From: Halorubrum cibi
Lineage (GTDB): Archaea > Halobacteriota > Halobacteria > Halobacteriales > Haloferacaceae
Assembly: GCF_900182635.1 (NCBI RefSeq)
Contig: NZ_FXTD01000007.1
Span: 62,001-126,000 of the forward strand
Reading direction: 5' to 3'
Length of the DNA stretch: 64,000 bases
In this document: piece after piece, positions 26,461 to 33,858 of the stretch
How the letters are laid out: the number at the start of each line of letters is the position of its first letter
Numbering within the stretch: the first letter of the stretch is position 1
The notes under the pieces: model-generated
Told to the model about the DNA's origin: nothing
Database searches by the model: none
What the model saw: only the letters and a program-made list of their open reading frames with translations
Made by a program: the position numbers and the translations under genes

Positions 26461-27669
26461 ATGGACGAGAGCGACGACGCCTCCGTCGATGCCGCCGCCG
26501 ACGCCTCCGTGGATCCCCTCGCCGACGAGGACGTCTACCGCGTGCTCGGCCCGGACGGGCGACCGCTCCCGGACGCGACCGTACCGGACCTCTCGGACGA
26601 CCGGTTCCGTGCGATCTACCGCGACATGGTCACCACCCGGCGGTTCGACGAGCGCGCCGTCAGCCTCCAGCGGCAGGGGCGGATGGGGACGTACGCCCCC
26701 TGTGCCGGACAGGAGGGATCGGCGGTCGGGTCGACTCACGCGCTCGAGGAACGCGACCTGATCAGCTACCAGTACCGCGAGCACGGCGCGGTCGTCGTCC
26801 GTGACCTGCTCGCCGAGTACCTCCCGTACTGGATGGGTCACGAGTCCGGGACGGAGGCGATCGCCGAGGGCAACGTGTTCCCGCTCAACATCGGGATCGC
26901 GGCGCACCTCCCGCACGCGGTGGGGGCGTCGTGGGCGTTCGACCTCCGCGGGGAGGACCGCGTCGCGGCGTGTCACTTCGGCGACGGCGCGACGAGCGAG
27001 GGCGACTTCCACGAGGCGCTGAACTTCGCCGGCGTCTTCGACACGCCGACCCTCTTCTGTTGTCACAACAACGGCTGGGCCATCTCGGTTCCGCGCGAGC
27101 GTCAGACCGCGAGCGCGACGCTCGCGGCGAAGGCGACCGCCTACGGCTTCGAGGGCGTCCGCGTCGACGGGATGGACCCGCTCGCGAGCTACGCCGTCAC
27201 GCGGGAGGCGGCCGAGCGCGCTCGCGGCGGCGGATCCGGGCGGGACGCGGGCGGCGGATCCGGGCGGGGTGCGGACGGCGAGACGAGTTCCGGCGCTCCC
27301 CCGACTCGCCCGGTCCTCGTCGAGTTCGTCGAGTACCGCTACGGCGCGCACACCACCGCCGACGACCCCACCGCCTACCGCGACGACGACGCGGTCGACC
27401 CCTGGCGGGCGATCGACCCGATCGATCGCATGGAGACGTTCCTCCGGGAGACGGGCCGGATCGACGACGAGGGCGTGGCGGCGGCCCGCGACCGCGCCGA
27501 CGACGTCGTCGCCGAGGCGATCGACGCCGCGGAGGCGGTCGAACCCGACCCGGCCGCGATGTTCGATCACGCGTACGCCGACCTCCCGCCCGAGATCCGC
27601 CGGCAGCGCGACGAGCTGCTCGCGGCGGTCGAGGAACACGGCGAGGGGGCGTTCGACGCGGGCGAGTGA
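26461..27669 (+). CDS. Thiamine-diphosphate dehydrogenase E1 alpha subunit
   Basis: A 402-residue 2-oxo acid dehydrogenase E1 alpha subunit. The ThDP motif runs from GDGATSEG to HNNGWAI. The substrate region has QYREHGAV and the phosphorylation-loop region has YRYGAHTTADDPTAYR. A Gly/Arg/Ser-rich insertion near residue 258-282 comes from a 24-bp direct repeat (27229-27280) that carries two GGCGGATCCGGGCGGG blocks and is not typical of the family. No E1 beta, E2 or E3 gene is next to it, so its partner is elsewhere. It could use pyruvate or branched-chain 2-oxo acids. Confidence 0.85.
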   Translation: MDESDDASVDAAADASVDPLADEDVYRVLGPDGRPLPDATVPDLSDDRFRAIYRDMVTTRRFDERAVSLQRQGRMGTYAPCAGQEGSAVGSTHALEERDLISYQYREHGAVVVRDLLAEYLPYWMGHESGTEAIAEGNVFPLNIGIAAHLPHAVGASWAFDLRGEDRVAACHFGDGATSEGDFHEALNFAGVFDTPTLFCCHNNGWAISVPRERQTASATLAAKATAYGFEGVRVDGMDPLASYAVTREAAERARGGGSGRDAGGGSGRGADGETSSGAPPTRPVLVEFVEYRYGAHTTADDPTAYRDDDAVDPWRAIDPIDRMETFLRETGRIDDEGVAAARDRADDVVAEAIDAAEAVEPDPAAMFDHAYADLPPEIRRQRDELLAAVEEHGEGAFDAGE

Positions 27670-27700
27670 GCACGGGGCGCTGTTGAAGTTCGATCACGGA

Positions 27701-27745
27701 GAATCGAGGAGCACGCCTCGCGCTTCGGCGCGGAGAGGATGTCAA
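27701..27745 (+). repeat. Solo palindromic end related to the tnpB element
   Basis: A sequence of about 45 bases aligns to the left hairpin region of the tnpB element: both have TCGAGGAG, then a GC-rich hairpin with a short loop. It ends in GAGAGGATGTCAAC, like the right end at 18108-18118. There is no gene between such ends here, so it is a relic or a minimal palindrome-associated element. It sits between the E1-alpha and hydroxyacid dehydrogenase genes. Confidence 0.55.
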
Positions 27746-27809
27746 CTACGCTGAACGGTCCATCGCCGCCGGAGCAACCTATTTGTTCCCGCTGTCGGTA
27801 GCCGGTTAC

Positions 27810-28784
27810 ATGCCGTTCACTCTCGGAGTTCACGAGTCCGTGGACCTGATCTTTCCGCCGACCGTCCTCCGTGACGCCCTCGAACCGAACGCCGACTCGG
27901 GTGACGTAGAGTCGAGCGACGCCGACTCGATCGACGGCTCCGAGGTTCGAGTCGTCGGATCCGGGGCGGAGCTCGAGGCCTGCGACGCGCTGGTGACCTT
28001 CGCGTACGAGGACGCGTTCCTCACCTCGGGGCTCTCGTGGATCCACTCCATCCAGGCTGGCGTCGACCGGTTCCCCTTCGACGAACTCGAGTCGCGGGGG
28101 ATCCGGCTCACGAACAGCACCGGGATCCACGGCGACGCCGTCGGCGAGACCGTTCTCGGCTACATGATCCAGTTCGCCCGCCGGCTCCACCGCTACCGGG
28201 ACCGCGGACGCGAACGCGAGTGGGCGCATCCGGAGTGGGACGAGCCATTCACGCTCTCCGGCGAGTCGCTCTGCGTCGTCGGCCTCGGGACGCTCGGCCG
28301 GGGGATCGCCGCCCGCGCCGACGCCTGCGGGATGGACGTCGTCGGCGTGCGGCGGACGCCGACCCCCGTCGATCACGTGAGAGAAGTGTACACGCCGAAC
28401 GAGATCGAGAGCGCCGTCGAGGACGCGCGGTTCGTCGCGGTCGCCACGCCGCTAACCGAGGAGACGCGGGGACTGATCGGAGCCGACGTGCTGGCGGCGA
28501 TGCCCGAGTCCGGCTACCTGTTGAACGTCTCCCGCGGCGGCGTCGTCGACGAGACGGCGCTGCTCGAGGAACTCGAGAACGACCGGCTCGCGGGCGCGGC
28601 CCTCGACGTCTTCGAGACGGAGCCGCTGCCCGAGGAGTCTCCCCTCTGGGAACTGGACGACGTGATCGTCACGCCGCACGCCGCGGCGGCGACCCGAGAC
28701 TACTACCGGCGGATCGCCGACGTCGTCCGAGAGAACCGCCGACGGGCGGTGGCCGGAGAGCCGTTCGTGAATCAGGTGGTGTGA
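27810..28784 (+). CDS. D-2-hydroxyacid dehydrogenase family protein
   Basis: A 324-residue NAD(P)-dependent D-isomer-specific 2-hydroxyacid dehydrogenase. It has the dinucleotide motif VVGLGTLGRG, the catalytic Arg in VSRGGVVD, the Glu in DVFETEPLP and the His in VTPHAAA. Between residue 28 and 45 it has an acidic Ser/Asp insertion. The ATG at 27810 is used; a TTG nine codons upstream is possible. The substrate may be glyoxylate, hydroxypyruvate or a longer keto acid. The neighbour gene, E1 alpha, also works on keto acids. Confidence 0.85.
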   Translation: MPFTLGVHESVDLIFPPTVLRDALEPNADSGDVESSDADSIDGSEVRVVGSGAELEACDALVTFAYEDAFLTSGLSWIHSIQAGVDRFPFDELESRGIRLTNSTGIHGDAVGETVLGYMIQFARRLHRYRDRGREREWAHPEWDEPFTLSGESLCVVGLGTLGRGIAARADACGMDVVGVRRTPTPVDHVREVYTPNEIESAVEDARFVAVATPLTEETRGLIGADVLAAMPESGYLLNVSRGGVVDETALLEELENDRLAGAALDVFETEPLPEESPLWELDDVIVTPHAAAATRDYYRRIADVVRENRRRAVAGEPFVNQVV

Positions 28785-28854
28785 ACTGTCGCCCGGCGAC
28801 TGCCGGCGATCCGCGGAACTCGACGTGTCGATGACGATCGCCCACGAGAGGCGA

Positions 28855-29544
28855 TCACGGCCCGAGATATCCCCAGGCCTGGAGCCGGTCCCCGTCGCCG
28901 TCGATCCAGCGCTCGCCGATGTCATCTCGGTAGTACATGTTGGGCATCACGATCTCGTCGATGCGATCGTACGCCTGCTCGCGCGCCGCCCCCATCGTGT
29001 CGCCCTTACCGGTCACGACGACGGGCATGCCGTTGTCGCCGGCGACGCGCCACTGGCCGTCGACGTTCTTCGCGTCCTCGAGGTGGACCCCCTCACGGCT
29101 CCCCGTCTCGAACACCACGGCCGCGTTCCGGGAGTTCTCGTCGTACGTCTTCTCGTCGTCGAACGGGAACGGGGGGAGGACGACTCGGACGGCGATCTGG
29201 TAGCCGTTGTGAACGTCGACCTCCGGATCGTTGCCGTGTGCGAGATCGTAGAAGAACTCGCCGGTGGAGGATTCGATCGACTCCTCTTGAAGCGCAATGG
29301 TCGGGTACCCGAACCGCGGCGTGAACTCCAGCGGGTAGATCCCGTTCTCGTTGACGATACAGTTGATGTCGATGCTCCCGACGTAGCCCTGGTCGGCGAG
29401 CCAGCCCTCGATCTTCCCGAAGGTCTCTTTGAAGAGTTTGTTCTGGCCCGCCCAGAACATCGAGGTCCCCATCTCACCGGTCGAGGGACCGATGTTTCCC
29501 GGAAATAGTTTCTTGTGCTCGTATTTCCAAGATCTATTATACAA
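28855..29544 (-). pseudogene. PurD-like ATP-grasp ligase lacking its N-terminal half
   Basis: The 229 residues present match the C-terminal half of phosphoribosylamine-glycine ligase-like ATP-grasp proteins: GPSTGEMGT, then IYPLEFTPRFGYPT, and the terminal domain with VVVTGKGDTMGAAREQ and MYYRDDIG. PurD proteins have about 420-480 residues, so the N-terminal 200 or more are absent. The coding sequence ends upstream near 29530, where the base composition drops sharply. No fitting start exists; only a TTG at 29544. I read this as a gene cut by island insertion or deletion. The FGDPE motif of true PurD reads FGYPT, so it may be a PurD paralogue. Whether an intact purD exists elsewhere is unknown. 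Confidence 0.8.
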
Positions 29545-29581
29545 TTTAGACCATGCGACGCTGCCCCGGGTTATTTTTGCC

Positions 29582-29601
29582 TCTCGGAGATTTCTCCGAG
29601 A
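29582..29601. promoter_or_regulatory. Perfect inverted repeat just before a start codon
   Basis: TCTCGGAG and CTCCGAGA are separated by ATTT and end three bases before the ATG at 29605. A T-rich TATA-like stretch lies about 30 bases before that ATG. An 8-bp perfect arm at this place fits a repressor operator or a hairpin at the 5' end of the transcript. The PadR gene at 29988 is a possible source of the regulator, but nothing proves this. Confidence 0.5.
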
Positions 29602-29604
29602 CAG

Positions 29605-29817
29605 ATGTCTGAGGATTCCGACGACACTAGGGGAGGACGGGTCGTTTTCGCAATACTAGTTGGAGTGACGTTCGGTGCGGCACTCGGAACGACAGTTCTC
29701 CAAGATATCACACAGGGAATTGTTGCTGGTGTCATCGTTGGAACCCTCGCTGCTCTCGTCTTCCCAGCGTGGACAGACCGTCTCTTCGAAACGGTAACAG
29801 ACAAACTCGAAGCATAA
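29605..29817 (+). CDS. Small two-helix membrane protein
   Basis: A 70-residue protein with an acidic N-terminus (MSEDSDDTRGG) and two membrane helices (about 12-32 and 36-56). The function is unknown. It is the first gene of the accessory island after the truncated ATP-grasp gene. The start is supported by the T-rich element and inverted repeat just upstream. Confidence 0.6.
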   Translation: MSEDSDDTRGGRVVFAILVGVTFGAALGTTVLQDITQGIVAGVIVGTLAALVFPAWTDRLFETVTDKLEA

Positions 29818-29987
29818 TCTACGGTACCGATCGATGAGTGAGTACCCTGTGTTGAGTGATTCGTGAGTCCGCTACAATCAAAAGAGATGGAGTAGATCGT
29901 CTTTCAGTAGGCTATTGTGCCTTCAGAGAAAGCTTCCTGTTTCAGAAGAGGCAGTTCGGATTCAGGTCCTCGACTGTGGCGACTTGA

Positions 29988-30290
29988 TCAGGCGCTGTGG
30001 TCGATGTACTCACTTTCCCATTCAGCTCGCGCCTGAATCTCTCTAGCCCCCCGTCGTGTGGTAGTGTACTCGTTGGTCCGTCTATCGCGTTGACTTTTCT
30101 CGACAAGTCCCTTCTCAACCAGCGTGTCGAGATTTGGATAGAGACGACCATGGTGGATCTCCTTTTCGTAGTAGTTCTCAAGTTCGTCCTTGATTGCGAG
30201 CCCGTGCGGATCATCAAGGCCGGCGATTACGTACAGTAAGTCGCGCTGAAAGCCAGTGAGATCATACATATCACCAGCTTTCGTATTCAT
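29988..30290 (-). CDS. PadR family transcriptional regulator
   Basis: A 100-residue PadR-like winged-helix protein. The pattern FQRDLLYVIAGLDDPHGLAIKDELE is the first helices and turn, HHGRLYPNLDTLVEKGLVEK is the recognition helix region, and YTTTRRG is the wing. Small PadR proteins repress nearby genes, often with a membrane or transport target. It faces the 70-residue membrane protein across 170 bases with its own gene convergent to it. Confidence 0.85.
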   Translation of the reverse strand: MNTKAGDMYDLTGFQRDLLYVIAGLDDPHGLAIKDELENYYEKEIHHGRLYPNLDTLVEKGLVEKSQRDRRTNEYTTTRRGAREIQARAEWESEYIDHSA

Positions 30291-30416
30291 GATTTGAAAT
30301 ACTACTGATCTCCGAAACGAGATTCTGATATTAGGTCTGTCGAACTGTTCACTCCGGAAAACTATCTCGTGGAATTCAGCTGGTTCAGAACCTAAGTGCG
30401 GCTGTACGAAACAGAA

Positions 30417-32660
30417 CTAGCTCGAATCTGTTGATCGGAATTCAAATCGCGCACCGCCTTCCGAACTGTCCGTGAGGGTGATATCCCAGTTGTGAGCTTG
30501 GGCGATACGTGAGACAATCGTGAGTCCGACCCCGCTTCCGCTGTACCCGGTTGTGTAGCCATGATCAAACACGGAATCACGTTCTTCAGGTGGAATTCCC
30601 TCACCGGTATCTTCGACATAGAAGCCGTGTTCGAGTGGACCGACGCGAACGGTGACGTCTTCACCACCGTGTCCGACCGCATTCCGGAACAAATTCTCGA
30701 AGAGTGCCATGAACTGACTGGGGTCGCCGGTCACTGTACACGGTTCCGTCGACAGCGTTGCTGACCGCGTCTCGGTCAACTCCCACGCATCGCGGGCTAT
30801 CTCATGTACCGACACCGGCTCGTGTGTTTCCGCAGGAGTGTCATGACGTGCGAGTGTAGTAAGGTCGGTTACAAGGTCTTGGATTCGAGTGAGAGACGTT
30901 TCGACCGTCTCAAGGTTTGATTTATCCTCGGTCTCTCGGTATAACTCGAGGTTTCCGGTCGCAACAGACAACGGGTTTCGGAGATCGTGTGAGACCATAC
31001 TGGCGAACTGTTCGAGTCGCTCGTTTTGCGCTTCTAATTCAGATTCTCGCTCACGTAACGTCTGTTCGGTGGTGACCTGAGAGAGCGCAGTGGTAATGTG
31101 ACTGGCCAGTATCTCTCCGACAGTCACATCTTGGGTATCGAAATTTGAGGGGGTCGGTGATCCGGCCATCAAAATCCCGTACTCACCCAGTGGGAGATGT
31201 AACTCGCTGCGGATCGGTGATTCTGGGTTATAGATATCTGAATCACTCTGTACATCATCAACCGCTGTCGCAGTTCCGTCTTCGAAGACCCGCCAGGCGA
31301 TGCTCTCCCCCTTGCTGAATGTCGGCGGCTCGCCGATGAGCTCTAGAACACCATCAGTGTACGCAACCGGAGCCAATGTTTCGCTTTCCGCATCGTACAG
31401 ATGAATTGCGTTTGCTTGGAGGTCTAAAATCTCGCGTGCGGCAATAACGCCACGTTCAGCGACTTCTTCGACCGTCTCTGCTGACAATAGCCGCGGAATG
31501 GCCCGATTGAGCCCTTCGAGTTGTTGTTCTCGTTTTTTGCGTTCAGTAATCTCCGTGGACACGCCGAACACACCCTCGGCTTCGCCAGCAGTATCCAACA
31601 CCGGGACTTTCAATGAGAGATACGTCCGGTCGTTACCATCCACCGTAATCTGCTCTTCAACTTCAAGTGGTTCGCCTGTCTCAAGCACACGGAGATCGTT
31701 CGCTTGGACAGTCTCTGCTACTTCGGGTGGGTGGATGTCCTCATCATACTGACCGACGAGGTCCTCCGTATCGACGTCGAACAAGCGCTCATATTCAGCA
31801 TTCACAAACACGTACCGCCCCTCTGTATCTTTCAGATACATCACCGCGGTCGTATTTTTGAGGATGAGGTTGAGACGACGGTCTGCCTCTTGTAGATCCG
31901 AGAGTACGTGTCGCCGATCAAGGTACGCTGTGACGAGCTGTAGAATGGTGGTAAGCAATTCCTTTTCTTCCGGGAGAAACACATCGCTGTCCGCCTCAGT
32001 CAAAGCGTTAGTCGTGTAACCAATTGTCAGCGTAACTTCGTTGCCGGCGGTGGTCACATCGTGGACTGTGAACTGTTCGACCGGTGGTTCGTACTCCGGA
32101 GAGGTGAACTCAGTTTCATCGATGGTGAGCGACGCTACGGCTTCCTCAGGAAACTGTAGCGACTGTGGAAGATGTGTGACAACTTGTTGGAGCTGTCCTT
32201 CTGACTGACCGTCACTGTCGACAAGGACATCGCTGATTGTTTGAATCGCAGTGAGTTCCTTCACGCGTTCTCGCAGGTCACGTTTCGTTTGGTACTCAGC
32301 AACTGCGTGGCGGATGCGTGTGGCGAGTCGATCGTACTGTTCTGGGCCTCGTTTCTGTAGATAATCAGTCACACCGGCAGAGATGGCTTCGCTGGCGATT
32401 TCTTCTGAGCCCTTCCCAGTAAAGAGAATAAACGGTAGGTCCGAGTGGGTTTCACGAACCGTGTGGAGGAACTCAAGCCCATTCTGCTCCGGCATTTCAT
32501 AATCACTCACCACACACACAATCGGCTCGGTTTCGATGATTTCGCGCGCGTCGGCGACACGAGTCGCAGTATGAATTGTCGCTGTAGGGAGGTTCCGTTG
32601 TAAATACGTGGCTGTGAGATCTAAGAAATCTGCCTCGTCATCGACGCAGAGAAGATGCAT
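30417..32660 (-). CDS. Hybrid sensor: receiver-PAS-GAF-histidine kinase
   Basis: A 747-residue protein. An N-terminal receiver domain (CVDDEAD, phosphoacceptor Asp53 in VVSDYEMPEQNG) leads to a short helical domain, a PAS domain (AVMYLKDTEGRYVFVN, about 270-380), a GAF-like domain (about 395-530), and a histidine kinase. The kinase has the H-box SMVSHDLRNP, the N-box NLFRNAVGHG, DTGEGIP and GSGVGLTI. All catalytic motifs are present. No membrane helix is visible, so it senses in the cytoplasm. Haloarchaea commonly have such proteins without a paired DNA-binding regulator. Neither the ligand nor the target is visible. Confidence 0.9.
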   Translation of the reverse strand: MHLLCVDDEADFLDLTATYLQRNLPTATIHTATRVADAREIIETEPIVCVVSDYEMPEQNGLEFLHTVRETHSDLPFILFTGKGSEEIASEAISAGVTDYLQKRGPEQYDRLATRIRHAVAEYQTKRDLRERVKELTAIQTISDVLVDSDGQSEGQLQQVVTHLPQSLQFPEEAVASLTIDETEFTSPEYEPPVEQFTVHDVTTAGNEVTLTIGYTTNALTEADSDVFLPEEKELLTTILQLVTAYLDRRHVLSDLQEADRRLNLILKNTTAVMYLKDTEGRYVFVNAEYERLFDVDTEDLVGQYDEDIHPPEVAETVQANDLRVLETGEPLEVEEQITVDGNDRTYLSLKVPVLDTAGEAEGVFGVSTEITERKKREQQLEGLNRAIPRLLSAETVEEVAERGVIAAREILDLQANAIHLYDAESETLAPVAYTDGVLELIGEPPTFSKGESIAWRVFEDGTATAVDDVQSDSDIYNPESPIRSELHLPLGEYGILMAGSPTPSNFDTQDVTVGEILASHITTALSQVTTEQTLRERESELEAQNERLEQFASMVSHDLRNPLSVATGNLELYRETEDKSNLETVETSLTRIQDLVTDLTTLARHDTPAETHEPVSVHEIARDAWELTETRSATLSTEPCTVTGDPSQFMALFENLFRNAVGHGGEDVTVRVGPLEHGFYVEDTGEGIPPEERDSVFDHGYTTGYSGSGVGLTIVSRIAQAHNWDITLTDSSEGGARFEFRSTDSS

Positions 32661-32759
32661 GGGCGAGTGTCTGTTACCTTGCTAAATATTCTTTCTGTGA
32701 GTGACCTGGGACAGAAGTCGTGGGTTTCCGCAGTACATCTTTGTGAACTAAACACAAAC

Positions 32760-33278
32760 GGCTCTGTTGAAACCCTCAGTAGTTGATATATTCTGCCCCG
32801 TTGCGGTCAATACAGTTGATACACGCATCGATTTGCGCGGTTAGTCTGTCGCTCGATATGCTTCGGTGATTTCCAAGACGACCGCGCTAGCCAAGATCGC
32901 ACTACCGAAGGCAATACCGGCCACAGTGACAGAGTTCCCGTATCCGACAGCGCTCGCAACCACAGCAACGACGAACATCCAGAAGCCAATTTGGACTGCG
33001 AGTGTCCGAGCCGAATGATCGACGATCTCGGAGGGCATGAGTAATAATTCCGCTAGAACACACGAATTTCTTCCGGTCTTCTGAGATGGGACTTCGCGTA
33101 GTAACTGCTATTACCACGTTTCCTGGCCCGCACGCTCCGTCAACCAGCCAGTTCAGTCGACGAAGTAGACGACATCGGACTTCAACGGGACCGCCGGCGA
33201 CAGTGGACAGTAAGCACTCTTCAGCGACCGGCTGTTTCAGGTGAGAATCTATCTGAAGAATGGGATTTCAACAGAGCC
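32760..33278 (-). mobile_element. Family A cassette element E1 with 8-bp target duplication
   Basis: A 519-bp element with inverted ends: GGCTCTGTTGAAACCC at 32760 and GGGATTTCAACAGAGCC ending at 33278. The perfect 8-bp duplication ACACAAAC flanks it (32752-32759 and 33279-33286). Short GGC..TGTTG ends and 8-bp duplications are traits of IS6-type elements. No transposase is encoded; only a small membrane protein is inside. Both terminal regions (about 70 bp each) match those of E2 at 47065-47421, but the middle does not. Confidence 0.85.
32841..33038 (-). CDS. Small two-helix membrane protein, cassette cargo
   Basis: A 65-residue protein with two membrane helices (about 15-35 and 38-58) and a charged end (EITEAYRATD). 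I recognise no family. It is the only reading frame in element E1 and runs from the element's A-left end toward its A-right end, as does the cargo of E2. Similar small membrane proteins occupy three other elements of this island. Confidence 0.6.
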   Translation of the reverse strand: MPSEIVDHSARTLAVQIGFWMFVVAVVASAVGYGNSVTVAGIAFGSAILASAVVLEITEAYRATD

Positions 33279-33858
33279 ACACAAACAGTAACTGATATTG
33301 TTGAATACTAATATTGGCAGACCATCTGACGGAGGGTCGTAGAATCTCATCGATTCGAACAAAACAAAAACAAGGGATCACTCCAAAACTGAGCGCCCCC
33401 AACGTTCCGACGTGTACCGCTCGTTTCGGACTCAGTTTCCACCGTCGGTATGGGAATCAAGCGCTTCACACATAACATAAAAAATCAAATAACTCTGCGC
33501 CAACCTCCATACCACCTTCAGCCGCTTCCGAAACCGGTCACAAGACTACCTATCCCCGGGACATTATAGCGGGGAATATTCGGATAATTCTGGTTCAGCT
33601 GAGGATGGAGGTATATTCTTAGCAGATTTAATCACATCTCATGCGATTTTGGGGTGCGTCTCAGCTATCAACCGCACCAAATTCGGCCGTAATTTGGAAA
33701 AATGTGCTAAGCGCTACTTAGAGAGTCTAAAAAAAGCCTATCGACCAATAATCAATAGAACTGCCTGAAAGAGCAGTAAATCAGCTAAGACTGATTCTAA
33801 GTTGGTTTAATACTGCCCGCAATCTCATCTAAAACAATATATTATTTGAGGTATTCGT
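33279..33858. other. AT-rich intergenic stretch, no gene seen
   Basis: The 580 bases between element E1 and the gene ending at 33859 are AT-rich, with many stops in all frames. There is a weak 6-bp hairpin (TCCCCG/CGGGGA near 33555-33580). I find no tRNA, no element end, and no convincing small gene. Confidence 0.6.

Noticed and set aside
33550-33585. Weak hairpin TCCCCG-N11-CGGGGA as a possible RNA or terminator
   Set aside because: The stem is only 6 bp with a long loop, no T-run follows, and no gene ends next to it.
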